Part shown: piece after piece, positions 7,134-9,663 of the stretch
Numbering within the stretch: the first letter of the stretch is position 1
How the letters are laid out: the number at the start of each line of letters is the position of its first letter
Source: Deltaproteobacteria bacterium
GTDB lineage: Bacteria > Desulfobacterota > GWC2-55-46 > DRQE01
Assembly (NCBI GenBank): GCA_030631875.1
Contig: DAOVKH010000048.1
Span: forward strand, 1-9,663
DNA: 9,663 nucleotides
Direction of reading: 5' to 3'
The notes under the pieces: generated by a model
Databases searched by the model: none
What the model was told of the DNA's origin: nothing
Seen by the model: only the letters and a program-made list of their open reading frames with translations
Position numbers and translations under genes: made by a program

Positions 7134-7173
7134 TTACGCTTGACCGTGTAATGAGAGTATGATACCGTATAAA
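7134..7173 (+). promoter_or_regulatory. Candidate promoter/operator of the ABC transporter operon
   Basis: TTGACC (7140-7145) is a good -35-like hexamer, but the hexamer 17 bp on (TACCGT, 7163-7168) is poor. TATGAT (7158-7163) and TATAAA (7168-7173) are better -10 matches with worse partners or spacing. The same stretch contains GTAT-G-ATAC-C-GTAT (7157-7170), two overlapping small inverted repeats that would suit a regulator covering the -10. Which element is used cannot be decided by eye. Confidence 0.27.
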
Positions 7174-7212
7174 ATCCAATAAGATTAAGAACTTACCTCT
7201 TTTTAAATATAC

Positions 7213-7217
7213 TGGAG
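7213..7217 (+). promoter_or_regulatory. Ribosome binding site fixing the TTG start of the solute-binding protein
   Basis: TGGAG ends nine bases before TTG at 7227-7229. The alternative ATG at 7263-7265 (codon 13) has no comparable site and would remove the positively charged start of the lipoprotein signal. The site and the signal peptide both favour TTG. Confidence 0.6.
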
Positions 7218-7226
7218 TCCGTACCG

Positions 7227-9461
7227 TTGAATCTCCGTAACCTCATATATTCATTCGCGCGAATGAGTGCTCTTATAGTGCTGACGCTCGCACTCTACTC
7301 GTGTAACCTGAACGACCCCTACCGCGGAGAGGAGGAAGGTGGTAACACCTACTACTCAAGCTTTAGTGAGCCTCCGAAGTACCTCGACCCGGCACGTTCT
7401 TACTTTGCAAGCGAGTACGAAATACTCGCGCAGATATATGAACCGCTCGTAGAGTACCACTACCTGAAACGTCCCTATGAACTATCCCCCTTGACGGCTC
7501 TCTCCGTTCCAAGGCCAATCTACTACGACAAGGCCGGCAAGAGACTCCCTCCTAATGTCTCAGCCAAGAGAGTCGCCAGAGTTGCATATGACATAGAGAT
7601 AAAAGAAGCCGTCCTCTACCAGAACCACCCTGCATTTGCCGTAGATACGAACGGCGATATGCTCTACGGTAATCTAACCGACGACGACTTAAAGGGCATC
7701 GACGGTATAGAAGACTTTAGGGAGGCCGGTACGAGAGAACTAACCTCCGACGACTACATTAACCAGATAATGCGCCTTGCCGACCCAAGGCTTCACTGCC
7801 CGATACTCCCCATACTTGAGAATTATATACTCGGCATGGAAGAACTATCTCTGGCTCTAAAGGCAGAACTAAAAGAGGTGCGCGCACTTAGAAAGGCTCA
7901 GGCAGGGGCAGTATACAACCAACTCCTCGACGAACGGAAGAACCCCATCATACTCGACTACGATAAATTCAAGATGCCGGGCATAGAGCGTATAGACGAC
8001 CATCGATTCAGGATAATACTCAAACGCAAGTACCCGCAATTCGTCTACTGGCTGGCGATGCCGTTCTTTTCACCTATGCCGAGAGAGGCCGACCTATTCT
8101 ACAACCAAGGCGTTCTTAAAGATAAGAACATCACCATCGACCGCTACCCCATCGGCACTGGTGCTTTCCGCATGAAGACATTTAAACCACAGAGCGAGAT
8201 GGTGCTCGCGAAGAACGAGAACTACCGCTTCGTCCCATACCCTAAAGACGGTGAAGCAGGCGACGAAGCTCTGGGGCTCCTCGAAGACAAAGGCAAGGCT
8301 CTTCCGTTCATAGATGAGGCTGTCTATAAACTCGAAAAAGAATCCATACCGAGGTGGACAAAGTTCCTGCAGGGCTACTACGACGCCTCAGGCATAAGCT
8401 CCGATAGCTTCGATCAGGCCGTTAATATCTCCACGGAGAGCGGCGTTGAGCTGACGGACTTTATAAGAGAAAAAGGTGTAAGCCTCTCGACCTCCGTACG
8501 CCCTACGACCTACTACACGGGCTTTAATATGCTCGACGACGTCGTTGGCGGAAGTGATGAGCGTAAGAAGAAACTTCGCCAAGCGATATCCATAGTGCTC
8601 GACTATGAAGAGTTCGTGGAGATATTCTCAAATGGCAGAGGGCTTCCAGCCATGAGCCCCTTGGCTCCGGGCATATTCGGCTACAGCGAAGGTAAGGCGG
8701 GAATTAACCCGTATGTATACGACTGGGACGAAGAAAAAGACCGCCCCAAGCGCAAGTCATTAGAAGACGCGCGACGACTCATGAAAGAAGCCGGCTACCC
8801 CCAAGGACGCGACCGTAACGGTCGCCCGCTCACCATCAGCTTCGACAATGCCTGGACGAGCATGGGTGCGAAACAAATGATAAGCTGGTATATAAAGAAG
8901 TTCAAACTCTTAGGAATACAGCTCAATAATAAGACGACCGACTATAACCGCTACCAGGAAAAACTCGCCACAGGGAACTTCCAATTCTACTTCCTTGGAT
9001 GGAACGCGGATTACCCTGACCCTGAGAACTTCTTCTTCCTTCTTTACGGGCCAAACGGAAAGGTCTCAAACCACGGCGAGAACGCCTCGAATTACTCAAG
9101 CCCTAAGTTCGACCGCCTATTCGTAGAGATGGAAAACATGGACAACTCAAAGAAACGGCTCAATGTCATAAAGGATATGACCCTAACCTTACAGGAGGAC
9201 GCGCCGTGGGTATTTGCCTACCACCCGGTCTCCTTCACCCTTAGGCACGACTGGGTCGGCAATACGAAGTCGAATTCAATGGCCAATAATACACTCAAGT
9301 ACCTTAAGGTAGACTCCGAGAGACGAAGCGCACTGAGGGCTAAGTGGAATCGTCCGAAGTTTTTGCCTATAGTGATAGTACTCTTTATACTTATAGCTCT
9401 ATCCATACCGGCCGTACTTTCCATAAGGAAGAAACTCGTAACAGGAAAGAGGCGGGGCTAA
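7227..9461 (+). CDS. SBP_bac_5-type peptide/nickel ABC transporter binding lipoprotein with C-terminal membrane helix
   Basis: This 744-residue protein is the extracytoplasmic ligand-binding component of an oligopeptide/dipeptide/nickel-type ABC importer. The N-terminus has Arg4 and Arg12, a hydrophobic core, and a lipobox-like LYSC with Cys26, so it is probably a lipoprotein (Tyr at -2 is unusual). Family 5 signatures: EPPKYLDPARSYFASEYEIL with QIYEPLVEY (near 48-77), PIGTGAFRMK (308-317), FNMLD then LRQAISIVLDYEEFV (433-464), and GWNADYPDPENFFFLLYG (591-608) with YSSPKFDRLF. At 744 residues it is longer than the usual 500-600; extra sequence lies around 95-260. A second hydrophobic segment (about 712-733) followed by RKK and KRRG suggests a C-terminal membrane anchor, unusual for this family. 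The start is TTG. The permease follows 4 nt downstream. Ligand unknown; peptide is the default guess. Confidence 0.92.
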   Translation: MNLRNLIYSFARMSALIVLTLALYSCNLNDPYRGEEEGGNTYYSSFSEPPKYLDPARSYFASEYEILAQIYEPLVEYHYLKRPYELSPLTALSVPRPIYYDKAGKRLPPNVSAKRVARVAYDIEIKEAVLYQNHPAFAVDTNGDMLYGNLTDDDLKGIDGIEDFREAGTRELTSDDYINQIMRLADPRLHCPILPILENYILGMEELSLALKAELKEVRALRKAQAGAVYNQLLDERKNPIILDYDKFKMPGIERIDDHRFRIILKRKYPQFVYWLAMPFFSPMPREADLFYNQGVLKDKNITIDRYPIGTGAFRMKTFKPQSEMVLAKNENYRFVPYPKDGEAGDEALGLLEDKGKALPFIDEAVYKLEKESIPRWTKFLQGYYDASGISSDSFDQAVNISTESGVELTDFIREKGVSLSTSVRPTTYYTGFNMLDDVVGGSDERKKKLRQAISIVLDYEEFVEIFSNGRGLPAMSPLAPGIFGYSEGKAGINPYVYDWDEEKDRPKRKSLEDARRLMKEAGYPQGRDRNGRPLTISFDNAWTSMGAKQMISWYIKKFKLLGIQLNNKTTDYNRYQEKLATGNFQFYFLGWNADYPDPENFFFLLYGPNGKVSNHGENASNYSSPKFDRLFVEMENMDNSKKRLNVIKDMTLTLQEDAPWVFAYHPVSFTLRHDWVGNTKSNSMANNTLKYLKVDSERRSALRAKWNRPKFLPIVIVLFILIALSIPAVLSIRKKLVTGKRRG

Positions 9462-9465
9462 GCAA

Positions 9466-9663
9466 TTGGCACAATATATAATAAGAAGGCTTCTCTATGC
9501 CATACCGATAATCATCGGGGTCAACCTCTTAACGGCCGTTTTATTCTTCTACGTCAACACGCCCGACGATATGGCAAAGGCCATGCTCGGAGAGAAGAAC
9601 CTTACACCCGAACTCGTCGAGAGCTGGAAGGTAGAGCACGGCTACGACCTGCCGCTCATAATA
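9466..9663 (+). CDS. OppB/DppB-type ABC transporter permease, 5' part
   Basis: The first 66 codons are visible and the gene runs off the right edge. The start YIIRRLLYAIPIIIGVNLL is typical of OppB/DppB/NikB permeases: an Arg-Arg-Leu-Leu lead into the first membrane helix (about 9-30). It continues with FFYVNTPDDMAKAML and the region LTPELVESWKVEHGYDLPL, where this family usually has a short helix on lowest-numbered periplasmic sequence ending in a G-D-P/L-P motif. It would form half of the channel that takes substrate from the adjacent binding protein. The start is TTG, with AGAGGCGGGG (9448-9457) ending eight bases upstream. Only four bases separate it from the upstream stop, so the two genes are one operon. 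Second permease and ATPase genes presumably follow outside the window. Confidence 0.88.
   Translation, partial: MAQYIIRRLLYAIPIIIGVNLLTAVLFFYVNTPDDMAKAMLGEKNLTPELVESWKVEHGYDLPLII

Larger units (their letters stand above)
6949..7226. other. Divergent intergenic region between DUF4149 and ABC transporter operons
   Basis: This 278-bp AT-rich stretch separates the two divergent transcription units. I see no credible coding frame: the ATGs at 7021 and 7151 run into stops within a few codons. I recognise no tRNA or known riboswitch. It contains the ribosome sites of both flanking genes, weak promoter-like elements on each strand, and several small inverted repeats: ATTG-5-CAAT at 6990-7002, CTTC-TG-GAAG at 7076-7085, GCCCC/GGGGC at 7094-7131, AGTG-6-CACT at 7121-7134 and overlapping GTAT/ATAC arms at 7157-7170. 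Both units must be controlled from here or from within the flanking genes. Confidence 0.85.

Noticed and set aside
7263..7265. ATG at codon 13 as the real start of the binding protein
   Set aside because: It has no ribosome site and would delete the Arg residues that begin the lipoprotein signal.
8388..9424. Minus-strand open frames of 64 and 68 codons inside the binding-protein gene
   Set aside because: They lie antisense to conserved SBP_bac_5 motifs and have no ribosome site or recognisable content.
1..9663. Mobile element, CRISPR array, tRNA or att sites
   Set aside because: No direct-repeat arrays, terminal inverted repeats, transposase or integrase motifs, or cloverleaf-like sequence were found on either strand by eye.

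Overview
The window reads as ordinary chromosomal DNA of a Gram-negative, diderm bacterium. It encodes an outer-membrane beta-barrel ending in Phe, exported proteins with classical signal peptides, and a lipoprotein-type solute-binding protein. There are no integrases, transposases, phage genes, CRISPR repeats, tRNAs or rRNAs. Base and codon use look similar in all genes, with frequent ATA (Ile) and AGA/AGG (Arg) codons, so nothing stands out as recently acquired. A deltaproteobacterium-like (Desulfobacterota-type) lineage is my guess from gene content. It is an inference, not a demonstrated assignment.

Layout: (1) The left edge (1-271, +) is the 3' end of queF, the queuosine-pathway preQ0 reductase. 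It is convergent with, and overlaps by 4 bp, the next gene. (2) A five-gene run on the minus strand is read from right to left: a four-helix DUF4149/TMEM205-like membrane protein (6484-6948), a porin-like outer-membrane protein (5232-6437), a half-size PstS/PBP-like periplasmic protein (4746-5204), a sensor histidine kinase (3214-4749), and a one-polypeptide UvrD-type helicase with a C-terminal Fe-S PD-(D/E)XK nuclease (268-3153). Gaps are short (46, 27, -4 and 60 nt), so co-transcription of at least the first four genes is plausible. A weak hairpin plus T-run before the helicase might partly separate it. (3) A 278-bp divergent intergenic region (6949-7226) holds weak promoter candidates and several small inverted repeats. 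(4) To the right on the plus strand is a peptide/nickel-type (SBP_bac_5) ABC uptake operon: a 744-aa binding protein, then the first 66 codons of an OppB/DppB-like permease cut by the window end. Both start with TTG.

How the genes may work together: the most coherent unit is porin, PBP-like protein and histidine kinase. It has an outer-membrane entry route, a small periplasmic protein that is probably only one lobe of a binding protein, and a membrane kinase whose start codon overlaps the PBP stop. I read this as a candidate envelope-sensing cassette with no response regulator in view; the ligand is unknown. The oligopeptide-type transporter is probably an independent, divergently transcribed unit. 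I see no clearly new defence or mobile system. The best leads are the sensing cassette, the doubly anchored solute-binding protein, and the high share of TAG stop codons.
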